Origin: Halorubrum rubrum
GTDB lineage: Archaea > Halobacteriota > Halobacteria > Halobacteriales > Haloferacaceae
Length of the DNA: 64,000 nucleotides
Assembly: GCF_024494685.1 (NCBI RefSeq)
Contig: NZ_JANHDM010000003.1
Coordinates: forward strand, 124,001 to 188,000
Direction of reading: 5' to 3'
The position numbers and the translations under genes are program-made. The notes under the pieces were generated by a model. It did no database searches, was not told the DNA's origin, and worked only from the letters and a program-made list of their open reading frames with translations. Shown one piece after another: positions 24,412 through 32,691 of this stretch. Numbering within the stretch: the first letter of the stretch is position 1; every line of letters begins with the position of its first letter.

Positions 24412-26348
24412 GGCTCAGGTCCCGGATCGCCGGCGGAACCGTCGTCATCGTCGCCCAGTTCGGAGTCGTCCGCCCCGTCGTCATCGCCGCCGACGTCGTC
24501 GCGATCGGCGACGCCGTCTCGGTCGGCCGGTTCCGGGTCGGCCGGTTCCGGATCGGCCGGTTCCGGATCGGCCGGTTCCGGATCGGCCGGTTCGAACCCG
24601 GCGCTCCCGAACTCGCCGCGCGGGTCGTGACCCGTCTCTCGGAGCCGCTCCCTGACCGCGTCGCGGTCGATCGTTCCCGAGACGGTTCGCGGGAGTTCGT
24701 CGGTGTACGCGACGGTTTTCGGGATCTTGAAGCCGGCGAGCCGGTCCCTAGCGAACTCGAGAAGTGAGTCGTCGAGGTGGTCTGCGGTGGCCGAACCGGC
24801 GTCTCCAGCGGCCGCGGGACCGGCGTCGCCCCCGGTCGGCGTATCGACGTCACCGTCCGCTTCGGAGGCGCTCTCGACCTCGACTTCGTCCTCGCCGCCG
24901 TCGCCAGTTCGCTCCGGACCGTCCTCGTCGATCGCATCAGTCGCCGATTCCGCGTCGACTCCCGATTCCGCGTCGACTCCCGATTCCGCGTCGGTTGCCT
25001 CCGTCGTCTCGATCGCGGCGGGTCGGTCCCCGACGGCGACGAGCGCCGCGACGCGTTCGCCCCACTCGTCGTCCTCGAGGCCGACGACGGCGACGTCGTC
25101 GACCGCGGGATGTCCCCCCAACACGTCGGAAACCTCGCCCGGCTCGACGTTCTCGCCGCCGGAGATGATCCGGTCGTCGAGCCGGTTGAACACGTAGAGG
25201 TAGCCGTCCTCGTCGAGGGTTCCGACGTCGCCGGTGTGAAGCCCGTACGGTCCGAACTCCTCACCTGCCGCGTCCGGACCCAGATACCCCGACGTTATCG
25301 TCGGGCCGTCGACGACGATCTCGCCGGTCTCGCCGGCGTCGACCGGGTCCCCGTTCTCGTCGACGACGACCACGTCGGTGCCGAAGACCGGGCGACCGAC
25401 CGTGTCGGGCCGGTCGCGGGTCGCACTCGGCGTGGCCGTCGCGACCTGCGAGGCGGCCTCGGTCATCCCGTAGGTCGGGTACACCGGAACCGAGTAGTCT
25501 CGGCAGCGCTCGATCAGCTCCTCGGGGGCCGGCGCGCCGCCGAGGAGCACGACCCGCAGCGTGTCCGCGAGCGTCCCGCGGCGGTCGAGCATGCGCTCGA
25601 GCATCGTCGGCACGAGCGAGACGCCGGTCACGTCGTACCGGTCGATGTCGTCCGCGGTGCCGCCGGGATCGAATCCCTCGCGAAGCACGAGCGTCGAGCC
25701 GTAGAGCACCGCCCGGTACACCGGCGCGAGCCCGCCCATGTGGTGGAGCGCGAGCGAGACGAGCCAGCGGTCCTCGGGGTCGACGCCGAGCCGAAACGCG
25801 GACGCGACCGCCGACGAGTAGACGTTGCCGGCGGTGAGCGGGACCGGCTTCGGCGCGCCGGTCGTCCCCGACGTGAAGAGGATACACAGCGGATCCTCGA
25901 ACGTCCACGCGGCGGGTTCGACCGGCTCGGGATCGACGTCGTGGACGGCGGTGACCGTCGCGTCGGTGGGCTCGTCGACGGAGAGGACCGGAACGTCCTC
26001 GACCGCGTCGAGCGCGTTCGACTCGGTCGACTCCGCACAGACCACCGCGTCGAGGCCGACGCGATCGACGCGTTCGCCCAGTTCGCGCGGAGTGAGCTCC
26101 TCCCCGAGCGGAACGAGCGTCGCACCGAGACGCATCGTCGCGTGGACGAGCCCGACCGTTCCGACGTACGGCGGCGTGAGCACGCCGAGGCGGTCCCCCT
26201 CGGCGATCCCGTGTGCGGCGAGCCGACCAGCGGTCTCCGAGACGAGTCGATCGAGGTCGGCGTACGTCCACGCCTCCCCGTCCTCCGCGCGGATCAGTCC
26301 GACCTCGTCCGGCGAGGAGACGACCCGGTGTGAGAGCCAGTCGCGCAT
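24408..26348 (-). CDS. menE: o-Succinylbenzoate-CoA ligase-like (MenE) AMP-forming enzyme
   Basis: 646 residues, longer than typical MenE (450-520). It would activate o-succinylbenzoate to its CoA thioester in menaquinone synthesis. The P-loop LFTSGTTGAPKP is at 158-168, followed by YPTYGMTEAASQ, LHTGDVGTLDEDGYLYVFNRLDDR and GGENVEPGEV. About 80 acidic low-complexity residues (starting RPAAIETTEATDAESG) split the C-terminal domain, and the tail ends in EPADP repeats. The A10 motif reads VSGTIDR, with Thr where most family members have the catalytic Lys (GKI). Family membership is firm; the substrate is likely from MenF in the same window. Confidence 0.82.
   Translation of the reverse strand: MRDWLSHRVVSSPDEVGLIRAEDGEAWTYADLDRLVSETAGRLAAHGIAEGDRLGVLTPPYVGTVGLVHATMRLGATLVPLGEELTPRELGERVDRVGLDAVVCAESTESNALDAVEDVPVLSVDEPTDATVTAVHDVDPEPVEPAAWTFEDPLCILFTSGTTGAPKPVPLTAGNVYSSAVASAFRLGVDPEDRWLVSLALHHMGGLAPVYRAVLYGSTLVLREGFDPGGTADDIDRYDVTGVSLVPTMLERMLDRRGTLADTLRVVLLGGAPAPEELIERCRDYSVPVYPTYGMTEAASQVATATPSATRDRPDTVGRPVFGTDVVVVDENGDPVDAGETGEIVVDGPTITSGYLGPDAAGEEFGPYGLHTGDVGTLDEDGYLYVFNRLDDRIISGGENVEPGEVSDVLGGHPAVDDVAVVGLEDDEWGERVAALVAVGDRPAAIETTEATDAESGVDAESGVDAESATDAIDEDGPERTGDGGEDEVEVESASEADGDVDTPTGGDAGPAAAGDAGSATADHLDDSLLEFARDRLAGFKIPKTVAYTDELPRTVSGTIDRDAVRERLRETGHDPRGEFGSAGFEPADPEPADPEPADPEPADPEPADRDGVADRDDVGGDDDGADDSELGDDDDGSAGDPGPEP
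24525..24599. repeat. 15-bp in-frame tandem repeat coding EPADP
   Basis: Five units of ggccggttccggatc (first unit gggtc at its end, last one diverged to gaaccc) lie head to tail within the 3' part of the menE-like gene. Each unit encodes Glu-Pro-Ala-Asp-Pro on the minus strand, forming a flexible acidic tail. Copy number is likely to vary between strains. Confidence 0.9.
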
Positions 26349-26394
26349 GATCAGGCGAACGGAAGCCGACGACGTGGGTCACTCATCGTCGTAC

Positions 26395-26829
26395 CTACTC
26401 ATCGCTCGGCTGTCGGACGGTCAACACCGGGACGTCGGCGGTTCGAACCACCCGCTCGGTCACGCTCCCGAGCAGGTACCGGTCGAGCCCCTTCCGTCCG
26501 TGAGTCCCCATCACGATCATGTCGATCCCGTGTTCGTCGACGTACTCGCGGATCGATCGGTAGGCGGTCCCCGACGCCACCGTCGTGGTCGCCTCCACGC
26601 CGGCGTCCGCCGCGGCGTCGGCGACGCGCGCGGTCGCCTCCTCTCCTTCCGACTGTAGCGCGTCGATGACGATCTCCGAGCCGGCCTCCAGCGTCGAGTA
26701 CGCGGAGCCGTCGACGACGTAGAGCGCGTGGAGTCGGGCCCCGTACCGGTCAGCGAGGTCGATCGCGTGTTCGATCGCGGCGTCGGAGGCGGGACTCCCG
26801 TCGGTCGGCACCAGAATGTCGTCGTACAT
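26395..26829 (-). CDS. Universal stress protein (UspA family)
   Basis: 144 residues, single Usp domain. The start YDDILVPTDGSPASDAAIEHA and the C-terminal nucleotide loop MGTHGRKGLDRYLLGSVTERVV (about 111-132) give the G-x2-G-x9-G(S) ATP-binding pattern. It is probably an ATP-binding stress protein in the cytoplasm. It lies between MenE and TFB on the same strand, but gaps of 46 bp and 75 bp suggest a separate transcript. Confidence 0.95.
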   Translation of the reverse strand: MYDDILVPTDGSPASDAAIEHAIDLADRYGARLHALYVVDGSAYSTLEAGSEIVIDALQSEGEEATARVADAAADAGVEATTTVASGTAYRSIREYVDEHGIDMIVMGTHGRKGLDRYLLGSVTERVVRTADVPVLTVRQPSDE

Positions 26830-26904
26830 CTCATCGAGCGATACGCCGGGTGCCGATTAAAAACCCGATCCTCCGGCGGCCGCCGGCGAGCGATCGACCG
26901 CGAG

Positions 26905-27858
26905 CTAGCGGAAGCCCATCGCTTCGATCTGCTCCTGATAGCGGTTGCGGATGGTGACCTCGGTGACCTGGGCGACGTCGGCGACCTCGCGCTGGGTCTT
27001 CTTCTCGTTACACAGGAGCGAGGCGGCGTAGATCGCGGCCGCGGCGAATCCGGTGGGAGACTTCCCGGAGAGCAGTCCCTGCTCCGCGGAGACGTCGATG
27101 ATCTCGGTCGCCTTCGACTGAACCTCCTCGCTGAGTTCGAGCGAGGAGGCGAACCGCGGGACGAACTGCTTCGGATCGACCGGTTTGAGCTCCAGTCCGA
27201 GCTCCTGGGAGATGTAGCGATACGTCCGGCCGATCTCTTTTTGCGGAACCCTGGACACCTCCGCGACCTCGTCGAGCGAGCGGGGGATCCCCTCCTGTCG
27301 ACAGGCGGCGTAGAGCGCGGCGGTGGAGACGCCCTCGATCGACCGGCCGCGGATGAGGTCCTCGCTCAGCGCGCGTCGGTAGATGACCGAGGCCACCTCG
27401 CGGACCGACCGGGGAACGCCGAGCGCGCTCGCCATGCGGTCGATCTCCGAGAGCGCGAACTGGAGGTTCCGCTCGCCCGCGTCCTTCGTCCGGATCCGCT
27501 CTTGCCACTTCCGCAACCGGTGCATCTGCGAGCGCTTCTCCGAGGAGAGCGACCGACCGTACGCGTCCTTGTCCTTCCAGTCGATCGTCGTCGTCAACCC
27601 CTTGTCGTGCATCGTCTCCGTGATCGGGGCGCCGACGCGGGACTTCGACTGCCGTTCGGAGTGGTTGAACGCCCGCCACTCCGGCCCGCGGTCGATCGTC
27701 TGTTCGTCCAAGACCAGCCCGCAGTCCTCACAGACGAGCTCCTGGTCCGCGTCGGTGACGATCTCGGCGGAATCACACTCGGGGCAAGCGATCGCTTCCT
27801 CGTCCGATTCTCGCTCGGTGTCCCGCTCCCGTTGGCGCTGCCGGCTCGGACGTTCCAT
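26905..27858 (-). CDS. tfb: Transcription initiation factor IIB (TFB)
   Basis: 317 residues from ATG 27858. TFB recruits RNA polymerase to TBP-bound promoters. The zinc ribbon uses C25, C28, C43 and C46 (CPECDS, CEDCG). The B-finger region (about 55-105) carries [23 protein letters not shown]. Two cyclin folds follow (about 120-205 and 215-310), including [26 protein letters not shown] and [15 protein letters not shown]. The length matches haloarchaeal TFBs, which usually occur in several copies per genome. A leaderless start fits the box A at 27881-27889. Confidence 0.97.
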   Translation of the reverse strand: MERPSRQRQRERDTERESDEEAIACPECDSAEIVTDADQELVCEDCGLVLDEQTIDRGPEWRAFNHSERQSKSRVGAPITETMHDKGLTTTIDWKDKDAYGRSLSSEKRSQMHRLRKWQERIRTKDAGERNLQFALSEIDRMASALGVPRSVREVASVIYRRALSEDLIRGRSIEGVSTAALYAACRQEGIPRSLDEVAEVSRVPQKEIGRTYRYISQELGLELKPVDPKQFVPRFASSLELSEEVQSKATEIIDVSAEQGLLSGKSPTGFAAAAIYAASLLCNEKKTQREVADVAQVTEVTIRNRYQEQIEAMGFR

Positions 27859-27880
27859 TATAAGGTTTCTGGTCACTGCC

Positions 27881-27889
27881 GTATTTAAG
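27881..27889 (-). promoter_or_regulatory. Box A for tfb
   Basis: On the minus strand this reads cttaaatac, centred about 27 bp before the TFB ATG at 27858. It is a near-ideal haloarchaeal TATA box and implies a leaderless mRNA. The surrounding 27859-28128 region is AT-rich and holds the promoter for the divergent gene as well. Confidence 0.75.
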
Positions 27890-28137
27890 ACTTGTTCACA
27901 AATATTGGAGAGGAAACACGATCGAACGCCGAAGATGAGAGCCGAATACCCGACGTACAGCGTCTCTCGATCCGTATTACGCCCGATCAGTGTGAAAGTC
28001 GAAGGTGCGGCGGTACTCGAAGGGCGGCTTCCGTCGTCCGCGTCCGAACACGAAACGTGACCGACGCTCCGTGACGCACGAATTATTACTATCAAACATT
28101 CAAAAAGGCTTTTGTATAACTAGAAACTATGACGTGT

Positions 28138-28554
28138 ATGAGCACGACGGAGCCCCACGGGATCGACGCCGCGATAGACGGCTGTCGCCCCGCCGAGATA
28201 GACCCCATCGTCGTCGACGCGGCCGACCTCGAGAGCACCGCGCCCGAGTACCTTCGAGACCTCAAATCCGGCCTCTCCGCGCGCGGATACCACCCGGCGA
28301 CGCTCTCCGTCGACGCCTGCTTCGCCGACGACTGCCCGCTCGCCGCCGGCGAGGAGGCCGACCGGCTGCGCGGGTTCGTCCGCGCGGCCGCGTTCCTCGG
28401 AGCCGGCCGGATCGAGGTCCGCCTCGACGAGGTCGCGAACGCCGAGACGGTCGAACCGACGCTGTCGGCGCTGGCCGAGCGCGCCCGCCGCGAGGGAGTC
28501 GAGTTCGTCCGGGTCGACGACATCCCGACCGACGGCGACCCGACGGCGGCCTGA
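28138..28554 (+). CDS. Conserved haloarchaeal protein upstream of METTL5-like gene
   Basis: 138 residues from ATG 28138; ATG 28129 in the same frame is the alternative, but the TATA-like ttttgtata at 28110-28118 gives better leaderless spacing to 28138. The protein is acidic and looks alpha/beta (DPIVVDAADL, YHPATLSVDACFAD, RIEVRLDEVAN). No motif is recognised. It ends 4 bp before the METTL5-like gene, so the two form an operon and this protein may assist RNA methylation; that is inference. Confidence 0.75.
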   Translation: MSTTEPHGIDAAIDGCRPAEIDPIVVDAADLESTAPEYLRDLKSGLSARGYHPATLSVDACFADDCPLAAGEEADRLRGFVRAAAFLGAGRIEVRLDEVANAETVEPTLSALAERARREGVEFVRVDDIPTDGDPTAA

Positions 28555-28558
28555 GCGC

Positions 28559-29197
28559 ATGGCGACGAAGCGATCGCTCGCGACGAAACTCGGCGTCATC
28601 GCCGGATTCGAGAGCCCCCGCGCGGCCCTCGAGCAGTACCCCACCCCGCCGGACCTCGCCGCCCACGTCGTCCACCTCGCGGACCTCCAGGGCGACGTCG
28701 ACGGCCGGACGGTCCTCGATCTGGGTGCCGGAACGGGGATGTTCGCGCTCGCTGCCGCGCTCCGCGGGCCCGCGCGAGTCGTCGGCATCGAACTCGATCG
28801 CACCGCCCTGACCACCGCGCGCGACAACGAGCGCCGTGTCGCCGCGAGCGCCCCCGTTCACTGGATACAGGGGGACGCGACGCGAGCGCCGGTGAGCTTT
28901 CGAGAGCCGGTCACCGTCGTGATGAACCCGCCGTTCGGGGCGCAGGACGGCAACCGCAACGCGGACCGGTCGTTCCTCGCGACCGCGAGCGACCTCGCGA
29001 GCGTCTCCTACTCCGTCCACAACGCCGGCAGCCGCGACTTCCTCGAGGCGTTCGCCGCCGACAACGGCGGCGAGGTGACCCACGCGTTCGCGGCCGACTT
29101 CGCGGTCGACGCCCAGTTCGACCACCACGCCGAGGACTCCCGCGACCTCGACGTCGAGGTGTACCGGATCGAGTGGGAGTCAGTGACCCACGACTGA
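28559..29197 (+). CDS. METTL5-family adenine N6-methyltransferase
   Basis: 212 residues. The SAM motif VLDLGAGTGMFALAAAL lies at 52-68, VVGIELD (74-80) binds the cofactor, and the catalytic NPPFG motif (123-127) marks an amino-methyltransferase. Size and motif spacing match METTL5/archaeal homologues, which modify an adenine in small-subunit rRNA; the target here is inferred. The stop TGA at 29195-29197 sits in the loop of a perfect 8-bp hairpin, so the last residues (SVTHD) are shared with that element. Confidence 0.9.
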   Translation: MATKRSLATKLGVIAGFESPRAALEQYPTPPDLAAHVVHLADLQGDVDGRTVLDLGAGTGMFALAAALRGPARVVGIELDRTALTTARDNERRVAASAPVHWIQGDATRAPVSFREPVTVVMNPPFGAQDGNRNADRSFLATASDLASVSYSVHNAGSRDFLEAFAADNGGEVTHAFAADFAVDAQFDHHAEDSRDLDVEVYRIEWESVTHD

Positions 29198-29206
29198 AGT
29201 CGTGGG
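29187..29206 (+). repeat. IS605-type end hairpin overlapping a stop codon
   Basis: The arms cccacgac and gtcgtggg form a perfect 8-bp stem with loop tgaa, followed by ctttcc. The same 8-bp-stem/tgaa-loop plan appears in the end repeats at 47035 and 47828. The loop supplies the TGA of the METTL5-like gene. It could also act as a transcription or processing signal at the gene end. Confidence 0.6.
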
Positions 29207-29257
29207 CTTTCCTTGGTCCTCCGTGAACCGCCCGCTCGTCGATCTCTCCGCCCGCCG

Positions 29258-30967
29258 TCAGCTCCGTTCGCGCCCCTCGTACCGCTCCCGCTCCGCGATC
29301 CGAACCCTCGAGTCGCCGCGTTCGGCGTAGATCGCTTCCGTCTCGCGGTGGAACTCGACCTCCTGGAGCGTCACCGACCCGTTTCGCGGAGGGATCGACG
29401 CCGTCGCGTTTTCGCCCTCGTGAGCGACGCGGAGGTCGAAGCCGCCCTCGACGGCCGCGACCGTGACGTTCCGACCGTCGAGGACGGGTTCCGCGTCGAC
29501 CGCATCGCTCACGAACAGCGTCGATCGGCCCTCCTCGCGAACCGCGTCGACGCGGTAGGTGGCGTTTCCGCCGACGGCGACCCACCCGGTGCGCTGTACC
29601 CACACCGTCTCGCGCCAGCCCGTCCCGCCCACGTCGACGGCGCGGTACCCCCAGAAGGCGAGGTTCCCCTTCGAGACCGCCGTGGTCCAGATCTCCCGGT
29701 CCGGGTTCGCGACGATCACCCCCGAGGTCCGCACCGACGTGGAGCGACCGAACGCCTCGACGTCGATCGCGCTCACCGTCCGGTCCTCGACGTCCTCGGC
29801 GTAGGTCACCTGGTACCCCTCGACGTCGACCGGATCGCCCGGAAGGCCCGCCTCGTCGACCGCGACGAGGTTGGGAACGACCGCGGGGCCGGCGACGGCC
29901 GCGAACGCGGCGAGGAGCAGGAACAGTCCGAGCGCCGCTGGCGTCGCGGACGCGACGCTCTCGCGTATCGTTCTCGGGTTCGGCACCGCGATCGCCGGAC
30001 GGATCGGCCGCTCTCGTCCCGCGACGGCGACGGCGACGATCGCGGCGAGCGCGAGGACGCCGGCGAGTCCTAGCGCGCGGTACAGCTCGTACCGCTGATC
30101 CCCCAGGTACCAGTAAACCGCCCACAATCGGCGCGACGCCCCGAACAGCGCCACGGCGGCGAAGACGGCGAGCGCCGAGACGTGCGAGGGACCGGCGTGC
30201 CCCCGCGATCGTCGGCGGAGGAGCCAGACTCCGACGAGCGCCCCGGCGATCAGCCCGAGCGCGTGTCCCTGGATCGCGACGTTCGCCCAGCTCGGCGGGC
30301 CGAACGAGGGGGTCGCCTCCGCGATCTCCACCGGCGTTCGGACCGCCTCGTAGACGACGCTCACGAGGGTCGCCGCCGTCAGCGACGCGATCGTGCCGAT
30401 CGGGTAGTGAACGAGCGCGAATCCCCACAGCGCGAAGACGACGCCAGAGAACCCGATCACCGGTCCGAGCGCGAAGAGCGAAGAGACGACCCCGAAGGCC
30501 AGTATCGCGCCGGGGACGACACAGAAGGCCCGAACGTACGGGTTCTCTCGGAGCGATCCGAACGCCTCGCGTCCGCGCTCGCGCGGGAAGTGACCGTACG
30601 CGTACTCCGCGAGCGTCCCGGCGACGAGCGTCGACAGCAGGTTGCCGGTGACGTGCCCGCGGCTCGCGTGTGAGAAGCCCGCCCAGAGCATTCCCTCCGG
30701 GTAGAAGTACGACCACGCGCGGAACGGGATCACGACCGGGCGGTTCGGGTTCTCGATCCCGCTCTGTACGAAGAGGTAGACGCCGATCACGAACCCGACG
30801 GCGACGAGCGTGCCCCACGGAACGCCCAACAGCAGCCGCGACCGGAGCCGCCGCCCCCACGATCCGGCGGGGCGGTCCGAGGCGTACACCGCCGCCAGCG
30901 CGGCGATCGACGCCGCGCCCGCGAACAGCAGGTGAGCGGCGTCGACCGGTAGCGCCTCGAGGGCCAT
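29258..30967 (-). CDS. Rhomboid-family intramembrane serine protease
   Basis: 569 residues. Several hydrophobic helices occupy the first 270 residues. The rhomboid active site is visible as S174 in GFSGVVFAL and H235 in QGHALGLIAGA, with H105-x3-N109 (GHVTGN) and the preceding WAGFSHAS loop. It would cleave membrane-spanning substrates within the cell membrane. The rest (about 300-569) contains further hydrophobic stretches and a long outer-side domain with strands (VWVQRTGWVAVGGNATYRVDAV), much longer than a bare rhomboid. The gene converges on the METTL5-like gene. Confidence 0.88.
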   Translation of the reverse strand: MALEALPVDAAHLLFAGAASIAALAAVYASDRPAGSWGRRLRSRLLLGVPWGTLVAVGFVIGVYLFVQSGIENPNRPVVIPFRAWSYFYPEGMLWAGFSHASRGHVTGNLLSTLVAGTLAEYAYGHFPRERGREAFGSLRENPYVRAFCVVPGAILAFGVVSSLFALGPVIGFSGVVFALWGFALVHYPIGTIASLTAATLVSVVYEAVRTPVEIAEATPSFGPPSWANVAIQGHALGLIAGALVGVWLLRRRSRGHAGPSHVSALAVFAAVALFGASRRLWAVYWYLGDQRYELYRALGLAGVLALAAIVAVAVAGRERPIRPAIAVPNPRTIRESVASATPAALGLFLLLAAFAAVAGPAVVPNLVAVDEAGLPGDPVDVEGYQVTYAEDVEDRTVSAIDVEAFGRSTSVRTSGVIVANPDREIWTTAVSKGNLAFWGYRAVDVGGTGWRETVWVQRTGWVAVGGNATYRVDAVREEGRSTLFVSDAVDAEPVLDGRNVTVAAVEGGFDLRVAHEGENATASIPPRNGSVTLQEVEFHRETEAIYAERGDSRVRIAERERYEGRERS

Positions 30968-31117
30968 ACACCCACTACAGCGACCGATCGCATATCAATT
31001 CGCGGGTCGCCGCGGCGAGTGCGCGGGGCGCGGCGGGTGCGAGGAGCGTGACGAGCGCGACGGATGGAGTCGACGTGGGGGGATGCGGGGGGCGCGGTGA
31101 ACCCTCCGAGAGCTCCC

Positions 31118-31396
31118 TCAGATCTTGTTCTCGGCGTCGTCGGCGAGCTCCTTCATCCGCTTGCCGACCCGGCCCGCGGGCGAGAACTCGTCCTCGCTCA
31201 TCGCGTTCGCTAAGGCGTTCCCGAGCACGAACACGGCGTGTTTGTGCTCGCTCTTCGATTTGTGGACGTGCGAGGGGTCGACGTCGAGCTCGTCGTACGG
31301 GTCGAAGAGCCCCTCGTCGACTGTCTCCTGTGCCCGGAAGTGTTCCATGATCGTCACCATCTGTTCGTGAAGCTCGAGCAGTTCGTCCTTGTGCAT
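31118..31396 (-). CDS. UPF0058 family protein
   Basis: 92 residues, soluble, mostly helical. MHKDELLELHEQMVTIMEHF and HVHKSKSEHKHAVFVLGNALAN are the hallmark blocks of UPF0058, a small archaeal family with no known biochemical role. The length is typical. It lies between the rhomboid and the ribbon-helix-helix gene on the same strand, with more than 90 bp on either side, so it is probably a separate transcript. Confidence 0.92.
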   Translation of the reverse strand: MHKDELLELHEQMVTIMEHFRAQETVDEGLFDPYDELDVDPSHVHKSKSEHKHAVFVLGNALANAMSEDEFSPAGRVGKRMKELADDAENKI

Positions 31397-31489
31397 GGAG
31401 CCAAATACGGGTCGGAGTCGGTTTAAGCGTTGTTGAGGGTGAGACGCACGGATCGGGAAAAAACGGGCGCGTCACGCCCCGACTACCGG

Positions 31490-31705
31490 TCAGAAGACGT
31501 ACTCGTCCTCGTGACCCATCATCCCCTCGTCTTCGAATCCGCCGGAGTCGTCGTCCTCCATGGGTCCGCTCGTCTTGTACGCCTTGATTCCGGTCGAGAG
31601 GAGCTCCTCGACGGCCTCCTCGCGGTTGAGGAACTCGCCCTGTTCTACCATCTGCGTGATCTGCATCTCCAAGTGTTCCGGGACGGTTATCTTCACTCGT
31701 GGCAT
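31490..31705 (-). CDS. Ribbon-helix-helix (CopG/Arc-like) regulator
   Basis: 71 residues. A single strand (PRVKITVPEHL) is followed by two helices (EMQITQMVEQ, NREEAVEELLSTGIKAY), the ribbon-helix-helix fold of small dimeric repressors. The acidic tail (EDDDSGGFEDEGMMG) is unusual and may modulate binding. A box A (gtatataaatg at 31732-31742) lies about 31 bp upstream, and an 11-bp inverted repeat at 31760-31809 just beyond it is a candidate operator, so autoregulation is plausible. Confidence 0.9.
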   Translation of the reverse strand: MPRVKITVPEHLEMQITQMVEQGEFLNREEAVEELLSTGIKAYKTSGPMEDDDSGGFEDEGMMGHEDEYVF

Positions 31706-31759
31706 TCTCTTGGCCGCGTCTAACAGGATAGTGTATATAAATGTAGCGTCGGCTCTCGG

Positions 31760-31809
31760 GTGATCCGAAACTCGATCTATTTACTTTCAAAACAATACTT
31801 TCGGATCAC
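31760..31809. repeat. Perfect 11-bp inverted repeat with AT-rich centre
   Basis: gtgatccgaaa (31760-31770) and tttcggatcac (31799-31809) are exact complements 28 bp apart; the spacer is markedly AT-rich. It sits between the divergent RHH regulator and sulfite-oxidase-like genes. A third partial half-site, tccgaaac, follows at about 31831. This is a candidate operator. Confidence 0.8.
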
Positions 31810-31890
31810 ACATCGTCGGTACGGGGTTTCCGAAACGAGCACGTGAGATCCGAACGGTACCCATACGGTTCCCGAGTCCGTATCCGGGGT

Positions 31891-32526
31891 ATGACCGAGA
31901 CACGGACGGAGGAGAGTGAGAACCCGGTAACCGACGGTATCGAGGACCTCACCGGCCTCTACCGCGAGTACGGCGACGACCGGCTTCCGCCGGGACAGCG
32001 CGAGACCGACCGGTTCCCGGTGCTCTCGAAGAGCGGCACGCCCTCGTGGAGACCCGACGAGTCCTTCGAGGTCTGGGGGGCCGTCGACGACTCGCTCTCC
32101 CTGTCGCTCGAGGCGGTCACGGAGCTTCCCGCGGTCACCCAGCGACAGGACTTCCACTGCGTCACCGGCTGGAGCAAGTTCGACTGTGAGTTCACCGGGG
32201 TCGAGTTCGCCGAGATCGTGGAGCGCGCCGGCGTCCGCGAGGACGCCGACCACGTCATGTTCCACGCGCTCGACGGCTACACGACCGACCTGCCGCTCGC
32301 GGAGTGTACTCGAGACGGCGTCCTCTTCGCGTACGAATACGACGGCGAGGACCTCCCGCCGGACCACGGCGGTCCGCTCCGCGTCGTCACGCCCCACAAG
32401 TACGCCTACAAGGGAGCGAAGTGGGTCTCCGGCGTCGAGTTTCTGACCGAACGCGAACTGGGCTACTGGGAGAAGCGCGGCTACAGCGACACCGCGAACC
32501 CCTGGAAGGAGGAACGGTACAGCTGA
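31891..32526 (+). CDS. Sulfite-oxidase-like molybdopterin oxidoreductase
   Basis: 211 residues from ATG 31891. The fold matches the molybdopterin domain of the sulfite oxidase/YedY family. C90 in RQDFHCVTGWSKFDCEF is the expected molybdenum-ligating cysteine, and PHKYAYKGAKWVSGVEF near residue 180 is the usual C-terminal block. There is no Tat or Sec signal, so it probably works in the cytoplasm, unlike YedY. Its electron acceptor and substrate are unknown. It faces the RHH gene across a region holding the inverted repeat, so it may be under that repressor. Confidence 0.9.
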   Translation: MTETRTEESENPVTDGIEDLTGLYREYGDDRLPPGQRETDRFPVLSKSGTPSWRPDESFEVWGAVDDSLSLSLEAVTELPAVTQRQDFHCVTGWSKFDCEFTGVEFAEIVERAGVREDADHVMFHALDGYTTDLPLAECTRDGVLFAYEYDGEDLPPDHGGPLRVVTPHKYAYKGAKWVSGVEFLTERELGYWEKRGYSDTANPWKEERYS

Positions 32527-32544
32527 ACGGCCGAGGGATCCCCG

Positions 32545-32613
32545 CGACCGCGCACGGATTCTCGACCGCACACGGATCTCGACCGCACACGGATCTCGAC
32601 CGCGTACGGATCG
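32545..32613. repeat. Degenerate 17-bp tandem repeat
   Basis: Four head-to-tail units of cgaccgcacacggatct (first unit 18 bp, last unit with gtacggatcg) fill the gap between the sulfite-oxidase-like and isochorismate synthase genes. Its function is unknown; it may be replication slippage or clustered binding sites upstream of the menF box A at 32659-32668. Confidence 0.8.
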
Positions 32614-32691
32614 GCGTCGCTCCGGTCACGACCCGCCGGAACGCGGGGGGAGTTGACACCCTTAAGAGCCTCCGGACCCGAACTCGCTTCA

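Noticed and set aside
28911-30971. 686-codon frame antiparallel to part of the METTL5 gene and overlapping the rhomboid gene
   Set aside because: The alternative frame on the same strand (29258-30967) encodes a rhomboid protease with catalytic Ser and His; the longer frame is Arg-rich noise.
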